Shown in pieces: positions 18,581-27,852 of a DNA stretch of 64,000 nt. Numbering within the stretch: the first letter of the stretch is position 1; each line of letters opens with the position of its first letter. The position numbers and the translations under genes were made by a program. The DNA comes from Fusobacterium ulcerans ATCC 49185 (GTDB taxonomy: Bacteria; Fusobacteriota; Fusobacteriia; Fusobacteriales; Fusobacteriaceae): contig NZ_LR215979.1 in assembly GCF_900683735.1 (NCBI RefSeq), positions 1,302,001-1,366,000 of the forward strand, in the 5' to 3' direction. The notes beneath the pieces are model-generated. The model was given only the letters and a program-made list of their open reading frames with translations, was not told the DNA's origin and ran no database searches.

Positions 18581-19418
18581 CTCCAGCTAAAATAACACTT
18601 ATAAACAATAAAACTGCTCCTATGTAACCCTTCATTGTGAGAAGTTCACCAAGAAATATAAAGGCAAAAAGTGCTGAAAATACAGGTTCAAGGGATAAAA
18701 TTATTCCAGCCTGTATGGCACTTGTATCTTTTAAAGCATATATCTGCATGATATAACATACTGCAGTACAAAATATTCCCAAGATCACTATGACAATCCA
18801 TATTTCTATATTATGTGGAACTTTAAAAGTTTCAGTAACTAATGAAATTGTCATGTTTAGTATTCCCACTATTCCCATCTGCAAAGCACCTATTGCTACT
18901 GAATCTGCATTTTTAGGAATTTTTTCCATAACTAATACTTGTAAGGCAAAGGCAAGGGCACAGATAATACATAATAAATCCCCTTTATTGATAGTAAGCT
19001 GATCATTCAAAGTGAGAAGAATTATTCCAATAGTTGCTAAAATAACACTGACAAGTAATTTGAATTTTATCTTCTTCTTTAAAAAAATAACTGATATCAC
19101 AGGTATCATCACTACAGAAAGACTTATAAGAAATCCTGCATTAGAAGCACTTGTATATTTTACACCAATAGTCATACTTAATACTGATATAAATGCAAGC
19201 ATACCTAGTATAATTGAATATTTCAAAGTTACTTTATCAGCTTTTAATATCCTTTTGTGAAAAAATAGAGCTGTTACCAAAAAAGCTGTTCCAAATCTTA
19301 ATGAAGTAAGATTAAAAGGTTCCAGCAGTCCTATTCCTATTTTAGTTAAAAAATAGGTAGACCCCCAAAATAAAGCTACTAACCCTACAAAGAAATTTGC
19401 CCTTAACTGCCTGTTCAT
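18573..19418 (-). CDS. DMT superfamily (EamA) permease
   Basis: A 281-residue inner-membrane protein with two EamA repeats, about ten helices. Repeat one holds LFWGSTYFLTKIGI...NLTSLRFGTAFLVTALFF and repeat two LVMEKIPKNADSVAIGALQMGIVG...SLEPVFSALFAFIFLGE. An ATG at 19439 is in frame, but GGGAGGAAG lies just before the ATG at 19418. Members export amino acids or metabolites; the substrate is unknown. Confidence 0.88.
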   Translation of the reverse strand: MNRQLRANFFVGLVALFWGSTYFLTKIGIGLLEPFNLTSLRFGTAFLVTALFFHKRILKADKVTLKYSIILGMLAFISVLSMTIGVKYTSASNAGFLISLSVVMIPVISVIFLKKKIKFKLLVSVILATIGIILLTLNDQLTINKGDLLCIICALAFALQVLVMEKIPKNADSVAIGALQMGIVGILNMTISLVTETFKVPHNIEIWIVIVILGIFCTAVCYIMQIYALKDTSAIQAGIILSLEPVFSALFAFIFLGELLTMKGYIGAVLLFISVILAGVI

Positions 19419-19727
19419 TTCTTCCTCCCATACTGCCATATATTTTTAATTTTTATATCAAGAAAGATTTATTATCAGTTGTTTCTATAATTATTTTTTA
19501 ACTTGTATATTATCACTTTCTTTTCAATTTTTCTTTTAATACAATTACTCTTTTCTCTAATTTTATGTTTATTCTAAAATCTTTCTATTAATAACATTAT
19601 AATATAATATTAAAGTATTTCACAATGTTTTTATTTCCTTGATAAAAAATAAAATATAATGTTTCTTTTTTTTTGAAAATTTATTACAATATAATAAAGA
19701 AGTTTCGATTTTAGAAAGGAACAATCA

Positions 19728-20645
19728 ATGAATAATAAGAAAAGATATAATTCATTAGACAATTATTTTAAAAGCGTCTTTGGAGAAAAAATATACAAAG
19801 TTTCATTAGATGGAGGATTTACCTGTCCAAATAGAGATGGAACTTTGAGCAGCAAGGGGTGCATATTCTGCAGTGAAAGTGGCAGTGGAGATTTTGCTGG
19901 ATGCAGAAAGTTATCTATTCCTGAACAGATAGAGGAACAGCTAAAGCTAATAGAAAATAAATTTCCTTCAGGAAAGGTTGTAGCATATTTTCAAAATTTC
20001 ACTAATACATATGGAGATATTGAATATTTAAGAAAAATATATTATGAAGCTCTTTCTCATCCTAGAGTAATGGGTTTGGCTATTGCCACCAGACCAGATT
20101 GTCTAGAAGATAATGTAATAGAATTATTAAATGAAATAAATAATAAATATTTCTTGTGGGTAGAGTTAGGATTACAGACTATAAATGAAGAAGTTGCAAA
20201 AATCATTAATAGACAGTATCCCCTAAAGACATATGAAGCAGCAGCAGAAAAATTAAAAAAACATAATATAAAATTTGTTACACATATTATTATAGGACTT
20301 CCAGGAGAAAAGGAAAATGATTCGCTAGACACTGCTGTATTTTCTGAAAAATGTGGCACATGGGGAATAAAAATACATTTGTTGCACATTATAAAAAATA
20401 CTGAATTAGAGAAATATTATAGAAGAAATGAATTAAAAATACAAAAAAAAGAAGAATATGTGAAAAAAGTAGTTAAAATATTACAAAATATATCGTATAA
20501 TATAGTTATACATAGACTGACAGGTGATGGAAATAAAGAGACATTGGCTGCACCACTATGGAGTCTTAATAAAAGAGATGTTTTAAATAGTATTGAAAAA
20601 GAAATGAAAGTAGGAAATATATACCAAGGGGGAACAAAATTTTAA
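19728..20645 (+). CDS. TIGR01212-type radical SAM protein (YhcC-like)
   Basis: A 305-residue protein. The cysteine arrangement FTCPNRDGTLSSKGCIFC (C33, C45, C48) is the spaced 4Fe-4S motif of the TIGR01212 radical SAM family, not the usual CX3CX2C. SESGSGDFAG, YFQNFTNTY, ATRPDCL, WVELGLQT and THIIIGLPGE are further family blocks. The reaction is unknown. GAAAGGAA precedes the ATG. It is followed 16 bp later by the RpiR-type regulator. Confidence 0.9.
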   Translation: MNNKKRYNSLDNYFKSVFGEKIYKVSLDGGFTCPNRDGTLSSKGCIFCSESGSGDFAGCRKLSIPEQIEEQLKLIENKFPSGKVVAYFQNFTNTYGDIEYLRKIYYEALSHPRVMGLAIATRPDCLEDNVIELLNEINNKYFLWVELGLQTINEEVAKIINRQYPLKTYEAAAEKLKKHNIKFVTHIIIGLPGEKENDSLDTAVFSEKCGTWGIKIHLLHIIKNTELEKYYRRNELKIQKKEEYVKKVVKILQNISYNIVIHRLTGDGNKETLAAPLWSLNKRDVLNSIEKEMKVGNIYQGGTKF

Positions 20646-20661
20646 AGGGGGCGTTTTAAAA

Positions 20662-21516
20662 ATGGGAGTAATTATTAAATTAAATGCTATGAAAAATCAG
20701 CTTACATCTATAGAAAAAAAGATAGCTGAATATATACTGGCTGATCCTGAAAGAATAAAAAATCTTAACACTTATGAAATTGCTAATAATTGTGACACAA
20801 GTCAGGCTTCTATTGTAAGGTTTTCTAAAAAATTGGGGTTCAAGGGATTTCCTGATTTTAAGCTTTCACTAAGTCAGGATATTGGAAATAGAAAAGCTGA
20901 ATCACATGTAAATATTATGCATGAAGAAATTAAACCTACAGATACTTTTGAAATAATTGGAAAGAAAGTGGCTACTGAAAATACAATGGCTGTAAATAAT
21001 ACTTATGAAATAACAGATTTTAAAGAATTAGAAAAAGCTGTAAAAATAATATCTGATGCAAGAAAAATTATGCTTGCAGGAGTTGGATTCTCTGGGATAG
21101 TAGCTAAAGATTTCCATTTTAAACTTTTAGAATTAGGTAAAGAAAGCTTATTTGAAGCTGATACTCATATGCAGTTGAGTTGTCTGGCTACAATGAATGA
21201 AAATGATGTTCTTTTTGTAATATCTCACAGTGGTAAAACATTAGAAGTATTTAACCTTGTAAAAGCTGCAAAGAATAAAAAAATAAAAATAATTACATTA
21301 ACTAGTGTAGTTCAAAGCCCTATACGAGAGTTAGGAGATATAAAATTAAGCACAGTAGAAATGAAAAGTGATTTTAGAGCAACAGCTCTATCTCCAAGAA
21401 TTTCACAATTGACAGTAATAGATATGATATATATAAAACTTATGCTTGAAAATGAAAAATTGCAGGATTATATTTTCAACGCGATAGAACTTGTGAAAAG
21501 TTTCAAGCTTAGCTAA
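20662..21516 (+). CDS. MurR/RpiR family transcriptional regulator
   Basis: A 284-residue regulator. The N-terminal HTH_6 domain (residues about 1-77: LTSIEKKIAEYILADPERIKNLNTYEIA...SQASIVRFSKKLGFKGFPDFK) is followed by a C-terminal SIS sugar-phosphate domain (about 125-255: ARKIMLAGVGFSGIVAKDFHFKL...LFVISHSGKTLEV). AGGGGG lies upstream. It is placed directly before nagB, so it probably senses an amino-sugar phosphate and controls this unit. Confidence 0.9.
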   Translation: MGVIIKLNAMKNQLTSIEKKIAEYILADPERIKNLNTYEIANNCDTSQASIVRFSKKLGFKGFPDFKLSLSQDIGNRKAESHVNIMHEEIKPTDTFEIIGKKVATENTMAVNNTYEITDFKELEKAVKIISDARKIMLAGVGFSGIVAKDFHFKLLELGKESLFEADTHMQLSCLATMNENDVLFVISHSGKTLEVFNLVKAAKNKKIKIITLTSVVQSPIRELGDIKLSTVEMKSDFRATALSPRISQLTVIDMIYIKLMLENEKLQDYIFNAIELVKSFKLS

Positions 21517-21556
21517 TTAATAAGATTTTTAAAAATAAAATCATATGGAGGGTATT

Positions 21557-22381
21557 ATGAGAGTTATCATCACAGACAAAAAAGTTGGAGATTGGGCTGC
21601 AGTATATGTAGCAAAAAAAATTAATGAATTTAAACCTACAAAAGAAAGACCTTTTGTATTAGGACTTCCTACTGGGGGAACACCATTAGAAATGTACAAA
21701 AGACTTATACAATTAAATAAAGATGGAATAGTTTCTTTTGAAAATGTAGTTACTTTTAATATGGATGAATATGTAGGGCTAACACCAGATAATGATCAAA
21801 GTTATCATTATTATATGTTCAGTAATTTTTTTAATCACATAGATATAAAGAAAGAAAATATAAATATACTTAATGGAATGGCAGAAGATTATGAAGCTGA
21901 ATGTCAAAGATATGAAGATAAAATAAAATCATATGGTGGAATTCATCTGTTCTTAGGAGGAATAGGACCAGATGGACATATTGCTTTTAATGAACCTGGA
22001 TCTTCACTTACTTCTAGAACTAGAGATAAAGAACTTACAATGGATACAATAGCAGCTAATGCAAGATTTTTTGGTGGGGATATAAATGCAGTTCCTAAAT
22101 TAGCACTAACAGTAGGTGTTGGAACAATTCTTGATGCTAAAGAGGTACTTATTATGGTAACTGGACTTAACAAAGCAAGAGCTCTTCATTATGGAGTAGA
22201 AGAAGGAGTTAATCATATGTGGACTATCTCTGCTCTTCAATTGCACAGATGTGGAATAATAGTTTCAGATGAGGCAGCTTGTGCAGAATTAAAAGTTGGA
22301 ACTTACAGATACTTTAAAGATATTGAAAAAAATAATTTAGACACAGATAAAATTCTTGCTGACTTATACAAGACTAAATAG
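21557..22381 (+). CDS. nagB: Glucosamine-6-phosphate deaminase
   Basis: A 274-residue enzyme converting glucosamine-6-phosphate to fructose-6-phosphate plus ammonia. Visible motifs are [24 protein letters not shown] with the catalytic Asp, [17 protein letters not shown] and the [12 protein letters not shown] region. GGAGGG after an upstream in-frame ATG (21545) marks 21557 as the true start. It forms a unit with the RpiR regulator for amino-sugar or sialic-acid catabolism. Confidence 0.96.
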   Translation: MRVIITDKKVGDWAAVYVAKKINEFKPTKERPFVLGLPTGGTPLEMYKRLIQLNKDGIVSFENVVTFNMDEYVGLTPDNDQSYHYYMFSNFFNHIDIKKENINILNGMAEDYEAECQRYEDKIKSYGGIHLFLGGIGPDGHIAFNEPGSSLTSRTRDKELTMDTIAANARFFGGDINAVPKLALTVGVGTILDAKEVLIMVTGLNKARALHYGVEEGVNHMWTISALQLHRCGIIVSDEAACAELKVGTYRYFKDIEKNNLDTDKILADLYKTK

Positions 22382-22441
22382 TTTTATAGATGTTTATAAT
22401 AAAAATTAACAACTTATAAAAATAATTTTTAATTGAAATAA

Positions 22442-22490
22442 ATGGACTTGAAATCATAAAAATTTTAAGTCTATTTTTTTATTTTTTTAA
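22442..22490 (+). terminator. Terminator after nagB
   Basis: ATGGACTT (22442-22449) pairs with AAGTCTAT (22467-22474, one G-T pair) and runs into TTTTTTTATTTTTTT. Confidence 0.85.
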
Positions 22491-22495
22491 AGGAA

Positions 22496-22523
22496 TTGCC
22501 TTTAGGATGGTGAATAATATTAT
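22496..22523 (+). promoter_or_regulatory. Promoter candidate for the encapsulin operon with small dyad
   Basis: TTGCCT (22496-22501), a 16-bp spacer and TATTAT (22518-22523) precede the operon by about 45 bp. The -35 element overlaps a TAAAGG-AATTG-CCTTTA inverted repeat that could be an operator, but no known iron-regulator consensus is evident. Confidence 0.45.
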
Positions 22524-22567
22524 ATAAGAGTTTATTAGTAATGTAATATATTTGGGAGGTAAGAATT

Positions 22568-22927
22568 ATGGTAGAAGCTATGAAAGCAATGCAGGAGAGT
22601 ATGAAAACATTAAGCAACAATACAAAAGACATAACAAGAGCAATTGAAAGTCTTAGAGAAGAATTGGATGCAGTAGATGTTTACAATCAAAGAGCAGAAC
22701 TTGCTACTGACGAAGAATTAAGAAAACTTATGATACACAATAGAAATGAGGAAATAGAACATGCTGCTATGATAATCGAGTGGTTAAGAAGAACTATTCC
22801 TGAGTTTGATCATGAATTAAAAGATTATCTATTTACAGAAGGATCATTAGAAGATATTGAAGCTCAAGCAACTTCTGGAGATGGGGCACAATCATCTTCT
22901 TCATTAAAAATTGGAAATCTAAAATAA
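22568..22927 (+). CDS. Encapsulated ferritin-like protein (EncFtn), encapsulin cargo
   Basis: A 119-residue two-helix ferroxidase. Its residues E31/E32, Y39, E62 and H65 (EEIEHAAMIIEWLRR) occupy the places of the iron-binding and tyrosine residues known in encapsulated ferritins. A flexible Ser/Gly-rich stretch (102-111) leads to the C-terminal SLKIGNLK, which matches the encapsulin cargo-loading peptide pattern. Two subunits must pair to form a four-helix ferroxidase site. It lies 15 bp before the shell gene behind GGGAGG. It oxidises Fe(II) for storage inside the shell. Confidence 0.93.
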   Translation: MVEAMKAMQESMKTLSNNTKDITRAIESLREELDAVDVYNQRAELATDEELRKLMIHNRNEEIEHAAMIIEWLRRTIPEFDHELKDYLFTEGSLEDIEAQATSGDGAQSSSSLKIGNLK

Positions 22928-22942
22928 CAGGAGGGAATATAT

Positions 22943-23728
22943 ATGGACTTTTTAAAAAGAGAATTAGCACCTATTACAGCTAATGGGTGGAAAGAAATAG
23001 AAGAGAGAGCAACTGCAGTATTATCAAAAGAATTATCAGCTAGAAAATTTATAAGAGTAACAGGACCTTTAGGGAGAGATATTACATCAGTAACTACTGG
23101 AAGAATGGATGTAAAAACTAAAGATGACATTAAATATGGTGTATATAAAATACAACCTCTTACTGAATCAAGAATCTGTTTCCCTTTAAGCAGATGGGAA
23201 TTAGATAATATCGAAAGAGGAGCAAAGGATGTAGATTATAGTTCTTTAGATGATGGGGTTAGAAAAGCTGCCAAGTTTGAAGAAGAAGCTATATTTAAAG
23301 GATTGGAAGATGGGCAAATAGATGGAATCTATAAATCAAGCAGCTATGAAACTTTAGACTTTGGAAAAACTGCTGACGAGACATTAAAAGCTATATTTGA
23401 TGGTATTTTAAAATTAGATGCAGCTTTTGCTAAAAAACCTTATGTATTAGTTGTAAGTAATGAAAAATGGTACTATTTAAACACTATAGTAAAAGAATAC
23501 TCATTACCTGAAAAATTAGAAAAAATATTAGGACAAAAAATTGTAGTAAGTAAATCAATAGATGGAGCTATACTTCTTCCATTTGATGATGAAAATATCG
23601 AATTAGTAATTGGTGAAGATTATGCAATTGGATATCAAAATCATAACGAAAGTGTTGTAGAATTATTTGTAACTGAAAGCTTTACTTTCAGAGTTTTAGA
23701 TCCAGCATTGATAGTTCTATTTAAATAA
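22943..23728 (+). CDS. Encapsulin shell protein (family 1)
   Basis: A 261-residue HK97-fold shell protein, the same size as ~264-residue encapsulins that form T=1 60-mers. The N-terminus MDFLKRELAPITANGWKEIEERA and the block RKFIRVTGPLGRDITSVTTG are encapsulin hallmarks; the C-terminus ends RVLDPALIVLFK. GGAGGG precedes the ATG. With the preceding EncFtn it forms an iron-storage nanocompartment that also limits oxidative damage. Confidence 0.95.
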   Translation: MDFLKRELAPITANGWKEIEERATAVLSKELSARKFIRVTGPLGRDITSVTTGRMDVKTKDDIKYGVYKIQPLTESRICFPLSRWELDNIERGAKDVDYSSLDDGVRKAAKFEEEAIFKGLEDGQIDGIYKSSSYETLDFGKTADETLKAIFDGILKLDAAFAKKPYVLVVSNEKWYYLNTIVKEYSLPEKLEKILGQKIVVSKSIDGAILLPFDDENIELVIGEDYAIGYQNHNESVVELFVTESFTFRVLDPALIVLFK

Positions 23729-23742
23729 GCCATTAACTTTAT

Positions 23743-23778
23743 GAACCAGGATAGAGATATTCTGGTTCTTTTATTTTT
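23743..23778 (+). terminator. Terminator after the encapsulin operon
   Basis: GAACCAG (23743-23749) pairs with CTGGTTC (23762-23768), followed by TTTTATTTTT. Confidence 0.85.
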
Positions 23779-23827
23779 GCTAGTAAAATGCTATAATCTA
23801 ATAAACTAAAATAAAATAGGAGGGACT

Positions 23828-24739
23828 ATGAAGAATACCTATAAAATTTATCAGATTGATTCTTTTTCTGATAGAAAATTTTTTGGAAACCCAGCTGGAG
23901 TAGTTTATAAAGCTGATGGATTAGAAGAAGCAGATATGCAGAGAATAGCGAGAGAACTAAATAATTCTGAAACAGCTTTTATTTTTTTATCTGACTCTGA
24001 TGAATATGATGTTCATGTAAGATTCTTTACTCCTTTAAAAGAAGTTCCCATCTGTGGACATGCCACTATAGCAGCTCATTATGTAATAGCTTTAGAAAAT
24101 AATTTTAAGGAAAAAACTTGTATTAAACAGAAAACTGGAGCAGGAATACTTCCAGTAGAAATAGAACCAATAGAGAATAATAGTTACAATATAATTATGA
24201 CACAGGGAAAAGTAGAATTTGGTGATATTATAGATGGAAAGAATTTAGACAGATTAGTTTCAGCTTTAGGGATAGATAATGATGACTTGATAACAGAAGC
24301 TCCTGTGCAGATAGTTTCCACAGGGCATTCAAAAGTGATGATAGGAATAAAGGATTATAAACAGCTTCATAATTTAAGACCAGATATGAAAGAACTTAAT
24401 GAATTGAGCAGGATTATAAATTGTAATGGATATTTTGTATTTAGTTTTGATAGTGATGAAAAAGATATTCTTTTAAAAGGAAGAATGTTTGCACCAGCTA
24501 TTGGTATAGATGAGGATCCAGTGACAGGAAATGCTAACGGACCAGTAGGAGCTTATATAGTCAAGTATAAACTAGCTGAATTTGGAGATGATAATTTTAA
24601 GTTTAGTGCTAAACAAGGAATATCTATTGGCAGAGAAGGAACAATAAATGTAAATGTCAATATAGAAAATGGAGAACCAGTGAAAGTTCAGGTATCTGGA
24701 ACTGCAACTGTTGTTTTTAAAACTGAAATAGAATTATAA
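23828..24739 (+). CDS. PhzF family isomerase-like protein
   Basis: A 303-residue two-domain diaminopimelate-epimerase-fold protein. Family motifs are QIDSFSDRKFFGNPAGVV, the catalytic-Glu region NNSETAFIF (near residue 46), VPICGHATIAAHY, GRMFAPAIGIDEDPVTGNANGPVGAYI and QGISIGREG. There is no phenazine gene nearby, so this is a general PhzF/YddE-like protein of unknown substrate. AGGAGG lies upstream, and a TATAAT -10 element (about 23791) is plausible. Confidence 0.9.
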   Translation: MKNTYKIYQIDSFSDRKFFGNPAGVVYKADGLEEADMQRIARELNNSETAFIFLSDSDEYDVHVRFFTPLKEVPICGHATIAAHYVIALENNFKEKTCIKQKTGAGILPVEIEPIENNSYNIIMTQGKVEFGDIIDGKNLDRLVSALGIDNDDLITEAPVQIVSTGHSKVMIGIKDYKQLHNLRPDMKELNELSRIINCNGYFVFSFDSDEKDILLKGRMFAPAIGIDEDPVTGNANGPVGAYIVKYKLAEFGDDNFKFSAKQGISIGREGTINVNVNIENGEPVKVQVSGTATVVFKTEIEL

Positions 24740-25005
24740 AATATTCCAGAATGTTATAAGTTTTTCCAATTAAAAATCATTGTTAATATTATAAAAATAA
24801 AAATTTAAATTTTGAATAAAATTTGAGATTAGAATAACTTTTAAAATAAACCTATAATTTTTATTAAGAAAAATAAGAAATAACTCTAAATTTAAGAAAA
24901 TATTTTTAATAATCATTTGAAAAAATTATATAAAAAAGAAAAAATATTATTATTTTTTAAATAAAACTATAGGACTTTTTTAAAAAATAATTTATGGAAA
25001 AAAAA
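24740..25005. other. AT-rich non-coding stretch after the PhzF gene
   Basis: This first part of the 625-bp gap is almost pure A/T with homopolymer runs. I see no ORF, RNA gene or clear signal in it. Confidence 0.6.
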
Positions 25006-25075
25006 AAAAGAGATATCCTTCAAAATAAAATTTCTTATTAATTGATCAAGAAATTTTCAGGATCTCTTTTATTAT
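25006..25075. terminator. Long hairpin in the dif-region gap
   Basis: AAAAGAGATATCCT (25006-25019) pairs, with one bulge, with AGGATCTCTTTT (25059-25070); inside, AATTTCTT pairs with AAGAAATT. A and T tracts flank it, so it can terminate in either direction. Confidence 0.6.
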
Positions 25076-25132
25076 AAAAAAAACACATAAATTATTTTAA
25101 ATAATTTTTATTCGATAATTTCTAATAACTAA

Positions 25133-25160
25133 ACCACATATAATGTTAATTATATGTGGT
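25133..25160. other. Candidate chromosomal dif site (Xer recombination site)
   Basis: A 28-bp perfect dyad: arms ACCACATATAA (25133-25143) and TTATATGTGGT (25150-25160) surround a 6-bp centre, TGTTAA. This is the 11+6+11 layout of bacterial dif. The inner ATAA-TGT...-TTAT bases equal those of the E. coli dif core. A Xer-type recombinase gene ends 204 bp away. The identical arms would suit a single recombinase instead of a XerC/XerD pair. Confidence 0.65.
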
Positions 25161-25287
25161 AAAATTATTCAAATAATTTTTATTTAGATAATAATAAATT
25201 ATTTTGTAATTAATCACATAAAATAAGAGCTAATTTTATAAAAAATGTGTACTTAATAGAGTGATGCTTTCGCAGGTGATAAAATCG

Positions 25288-25345
25288 AAATTATTTAAGA
25301 AAAATTCTTTTTCTGAATAATTTTCAGCGAAATTTTATAATTTTT
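25288..25345 (-). terminator. Imperfect long hairpin after the Xer recombinase gene
   Basis: GAAATTATTTAAGAAAAA (25288-25305) pairs imperfectly with TTTTTCTGAATAATTTTC (25309-25326). It lies just beyond the recombinase stop and is a probable - strand terminator. Confidence 0.45.
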
Positions 25346-25364
25346 CTTAATTCAAATTATAAGA

Positions 25365-26366
25365 CTATTTTTCTTTGTCAATATCTTCTAAAGAAGAAAA
25401 GACAGGAAGTTTTTCTAAAACTCTTTTTTCTAAAATTGATTTAGCATTTATATAAACTTCTGTCACTCTTGTATCAGCATGACCAAGAAAATCTCTTATT
25501 TCTAATATATCTGCTCCATTGATAGAAAGTTCTGTTGCCACAGCATGACGCACATTATGTGGACTGATATCCTTACCTATTAGCTTTCCCATATTTTGTA
25601 CAAGATCATAAAGAGCTCTGTAAGAAAGTTGAGTATTTTTTTCTACTGAACTACTGAAAACATACTGTTCTTCTATTTTAACATCATCTATATCATACAA
25701 AGATTGAAGATAGTCTTTATATTCTTTTAATTTCTTAATTAGAATATCGTGAACAGATTTATATTGTTCTCTTCCACTTTTAGTTTCTTCTAATTTTATA
25801 TAGTAATTACCTTCTCTTTCTAGTATATGTTTGAATTTAAGGTTAATTAATTCCTGACTTCTCATTCCAGTATAAAATAATGTATATAAAATATTTACAT
25901 TTCTATAGTCCTTTTCTCCATTTATTTGATATTGTCCTATAATTTTTTTTATGTCTTCAAAAGATAATTTAAGTACATTATCAATATTTCTTGATACTTT
26001 AAAAAGTTCTACATATTTAAATGGATTTTCATAACCATTTTTTTCCATTTCCTTATATAGAGATTTTAATGAAGAAATTATCTTGTTTATAGATGTTTTC
26101 TTTAATTTTCTGTCTTCTATCAAGTAGGCGATATAGTCTTCTACATCTTGCTTTTCTATATCTTTCATCAGCTCAATTAATTCTTCTGCTCTTATTCCTT
26201 CCTCTTCTTCATATACAAAATTAAGAAAGTCTTTAAGATAGAACATATAATCTTTAAGAGTTTTTTGAGAACGATATATTTCAAATATACTTTTCCGTTC
26301 TTCTTTATTTCTTTTCTTTCTCCTGCTGACTGCTACCCCAGTTTCTTCTCTTTTAATTATATCCAT
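25365..26366 (-). CDS. Xer-type tyrosine recombinase
   Basis: A 333-residue recombinase with the full catalytic set: R169 (FYTGMRSQEL), K196 (EETKSG), H270 and R273 (SPHNVRHAVA), H296 (LGHADTRVTEVYI) and Y305. A SAM-like core-binding N-terminal domain occupies about residues 25-110 (SQKTLKDYMFYLKDFLNFV). Length is slightly above XerC/XerD. It is the only full-length Xer in the window and lies beside the dif-like dyad, an arrangement known for XerS/difSL and XerH/difH. The likely job is chromosome dimer resolution. GAGGT precedes the ATG. Confidence 0.88.
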   Translation of the reverse strand: MDIIKREETGVAVSRRKKRNKEERKSIFEIYRSQKTLKDYMFYLKDFLNFVYEEEEGIRAEELIELMKDIEKQDVEDYIAYLIEDRKLKKTSINKIISSLKSLYKEMEKNGYENPFKYVELFKVSRNIDNVLKLSFEDIKKIIGQYQINGEKDYRNVNILYTLFYTGMRSQELINLKFKHILEREGNYYIKLEETKSGREQYKSVHDILIKKLKEYKDYLQSLYDIDDVKIEEQYVFSSSVEKNTQLSYRALYDLVQNMGKLIGKDISPHNVRHAVATELSINGADILEIRDFLGHADTRVTEVYINAKSILEKRVLEKLPVFSSLEDIDKEK

Positions 26367-26408
26367 TTCTACCTCTTTTAAAAAGTCCTATTAAATATAT
26401 TAAGAAAA

Positions 26409-27089
26409 TTATACGATATCTTCTATATTTACTTCTTTTACAGTTCCGAGTTCCAAGTCTTCTAATTTTAATTTTCCAAAAGAAATTCTTCTCAAAAATA
26501 TTACTTTATTTCCAACTGCTTCCAACATTTTTTTTACTTGATGGAATTTTCCCTCTTTTATAGTTAGATGTATTTTACACGATTCTATTTTCTCTGCCTT
26601 TCCTGGCATTGTGATATATCCTCCTATATCCACTCCGTTTCTTAATCTCTCTAAATCTTCTTCAGAGATATCTTTTTCAAGTTCAGCATAGTAAGTTTTT
26701 TCCACATGATTTTTAGGAGATAATAATTTATGATTCAAAGCCCCATCACTAGTCAATAAAAGAAGTCCTTCTGTGTCTTTATCCAATCTCCCAACAGGTG
26801 CTAAGTCTTTCTTTATTACCCAGTCAGGGAGCAAATCCATAACTGTTTGATCTCTTGCATCTTCTACAGCAGTTATATATCCAGCCTTTTTATTTAGTAT
26901 ATAATATCTGAATTTCTTATATTCAAGCTTTCTTTCTTGATAAAAAACTTCATCTTCATTCTCTTTTATATTCAGTTGTGGATTATTGGCAACTATTCCA
27001 TTTACTGTTATTTCTCCTGTATTAAGGATTTCCTTGACTTCTCTTCTGCTTCCTAGTCCACATTCTGTTAAAAATTTATCTAATCTCAT
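26409..27089 (-). CDS. RsuA/RluB-family rRNA pseudouridine synthase
   Basis: A 226-residue enzyme. The N-terminal S4 RNA-binding domain (MRLDKFLTECGLGSRREVKEILNTGEITVNG) is followed by the synthase domain with the catalytic aspartate in GRLDKDTEGLLLLTSDG (D103) and the HQVKKMLEAVGNKVIFLRRISFGKLKL segment. The short length matches RsuA (16S rRNA U516) better than RluB, so a small-subunit target is likely. AGGAGG precedes the start. Confidence 0.9.
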   Translation of the reverse strand: MRLDKFLTECGLGSRREVKEILNTGEITVNGIVANNPQLNIKENEDEVFYQERKLEYKKFRYYILNKKAGYITAVEDARDQTVMDLLPDWVIKKDLAPVGRLDKDTEGLLLLTSDGALNHKLLSPKNHVEKTYYAELEKDISEEDLERLRNGVDIGGYITMPGKAEKIESCKIHLTIKEGKFHQVKKMLEAVGNKVIFLRRISFGKLKLEDLELGTVKEVNIEDIV

Positions 27090-27223
27090 TGTTCCTCCAA
27101 TAAAATATTCTTAGTTAAATACTAACATATTATTTGATAAGTTTCAAATTTCCTTTTAAAATCTTTCTATAAATGCTATAATTTATATGAGATTATTTTG
27201 AAAAGATAGGAGATTCTGAAACA

Positions 27224-27766
27224 ATGATAAACTTTACTAAAATTGATGAAATGATTGAAATTATAGAAAATAATCAAATTCCAGATGGTATGACATTTAA
27301 TGAATATGTCTGTGAATTTTATAATGAAGTGAAAACTATCCCTTTATCTAAATATCTTAGAACTAAAAACAAAGTAAAAAGACTTCCTAAGATAATGAAC
27401 AGTAAGAAAGCTGGAGAAGTTATTTTAGCTAGTGAAAAAGATGATGAAATCAAGACTTTTCTAAAAAGAAAAGGATATAAAGAAATTCCTCAACTTGATT
27501 ATAAGTCTATTATGCTATTAAGAAAAACTGACTTATTATCTAACTGGAAAAAAGTGCTCCTTTTCTTTGAAGGTGAAGGAACTGTTGAAGAAATAAACAG
27601 CTCTACAAGACCTATTCTTCTACCACAGGAAACAGAAAAATTAGAAAATTATATTAAAGAAGAGCTTAATATTAATGAACAGGAACTCAATTGGCTATTG
27701 ACTAAATTTGAAAAAATGCAAAAAAATAAGATGATTTTAAAATCATTGCAGAAATTATCAAGATAA
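27224..27766 (+). CDS. Hypothetical protein, 180 aa
   Basis: Not recognised. It is a soluble, mainly helical, lysine- and glutamate-rich protein with no signal peptide or membrane segment. It starts after AGGAG (11-bp spacing) and is divergent from the pseudouridine synthase gene. The C-terminal half (LPQETEKLENYIKEELNINEQELNWLLTKFEKMQ) looks helical. Codon use is like its neighbours, so it is probably a real gene. No function is proposed. Confidence 0.7.
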   Translation: MINFTKIDEMIEIIENNQIPDGMTFNEYVCEFYNEVKTIPLSKYLRTKNKVKRLPKIMNSKKAGEVILASEKDDEIKTFLKRKGYKEIPQLDYKSIMLLRKTDLLSNWKKVLLFFEGEGTVEEINSSTRPILLPQETEKLENYIKEELNINEQELNWLLTKFEKMQKNKMILKSLQKLSR

Positions 27767-27852
27767 AAAAGAGGATAACTCATAAATAGAAATGTAATTT
27801 TAGTAATTATTAATCTCTAAAATTAAGTCTAAATATGAGTTTATCCTCTTTT
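27767..27852. terminator. Bidirectional terminator
   Basis: AAAAGAGGATAACTCATA (27767-27784) pairs with TATGAGTTTATCCTCTTTT (27834-27852, one bulge). It lies between the ends of two convergent genes and overlaps the stop region of the DinB-like gene. Confidence 0.75.

Noticed and set aside
25080-25200. CRISPR-like repetition of AAATAATTTTTATT around the dif-like dyad
   Set aside because: Only two loose copies of a low-complexity A/T word; no regular spacing and no cas gene.
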